6,412 nucleotides of DNA from assembly GCA_021163905.1 (NCBI GenBank), contig JAGGTG010000210.1, positions 1-6,412 of the forward strand, given 5' to 3'. The notes below the pieces were generated by a model that had not been told where the DNA came from, did no database searches, and saw only the letters and a list, made by a program, of their open reading frames with translations. Positions 6,398 through 6,412 of the stretch are shown piece by piece (position 1 is the first letter of the stretch; each line of letters starts with the position of its first letter). Position numbers and translations under genes: made by a program. The stretch comes from Candidatus Aerophobota bacterium (GTDB taxonomy: Bacteria > Aerophobota > Aerophobia > Aerophobales > B3-G15).

Positions 6398-6409
6398 CAT
6401 CACCTCCTT
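6398..6409 (-). promoter_or_regulatory. Second Shine-Dalgarno-like sequence in the transporter leader, no usable start codon
   Basis: AAGGAGGTGATG on the - strand (6409 down to 6398) includes 11 bases perfectly complementary to the 16S rRNA tail. The only ATG next to it (6400-6398) is 2 nt from GGAGG, too close for normal initiation, and would encode just Met-Ile-Ser before TAA (6391-6389). It could be a leftover of a lost or displaced start, a ribosome standby or leader-peptide site, or chance. Confidence 0.4.
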
Positions 6410-6412
6410 GTA

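Noticed and set aside
6399..6409. ATCACCTCCTT on the + strand, identical to the 3' end of 16S rRNA
   Set aside because: None of the adjoining 16S sequence is present. It is better read as a Shine-Dalgarno-type sequence on the - strand.

Overview
The window is AT-rich bacterial DNA, with frequent AGA/AGG and ATA codons, dense gene packing and strong GGAGG-type ribosome binding sites. The solute-binding protein has a signal-peptidase-I type leader with no lipobox cysteine, which fits an organism with a periplasm. Base and codon use and the many Lys/Glu/Ile residues suggest a thermophilic or anaerobic lineage (Thermotogae, Atribacterota or Thermodesulfobacteria type). This is only an impression, and no marker gene here settles the taxonomy. 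No transposon, CRISPR array, tRNA or rRNA is visible.

Layout. The left part (1-2070, + strand) holds the last 21 codons of an unidentified gene, a short-chain NAD-dependent sugar epimerase/dehydratase-like protein, and a zinc alcohol dehydrogenase of the threonine/sorbitol dehydrogenase type. These three are packed as one operon: 10 bp separate the first two and a 4-bp ATGA overlap joins the last two. A 195-bp gap (2071-2265) follows. It contains a long imperfect stem-loop and then a plausible sigma-70 promoter for a HAD-IIB phosphatase (2266-3048, + strand, TTG start). That gene runs head-on into the transporter operon, with the two coding regions overlapping by 27 bp.

The right part (6345 down to 3022, - strand) is a CUT1-type carbohydrate ABC importer. 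Its order is a large solute-binding protein, a MalF-like permease and a MalG-like permease. A perfect 16-bp stem-loop sits between the binding-protein gene and the first permease gene. The leader upstream of the binding-protein gene carries a dyad that could be an operator and a second Shine-Dalgarno-like sequence with no usable start codon. No ATPase gene is seen.

Working model (inference): the importer brings in a sugar, polyol or sugar acid, which the NAD(H)-dependent epimerase and dehydrogenase interconvert or oxidise. The HAD phosphatase removes phosphate from a sugar-phosphate intermediate or by-product. The substrate cannot be read from the sequence. Nothing seen amounts to a wholly new type of system. 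The most notable points are the intercistronic hairpin, the structured 2093-2173 element, the leader of the transporter operon and the unidentified catabolic route.
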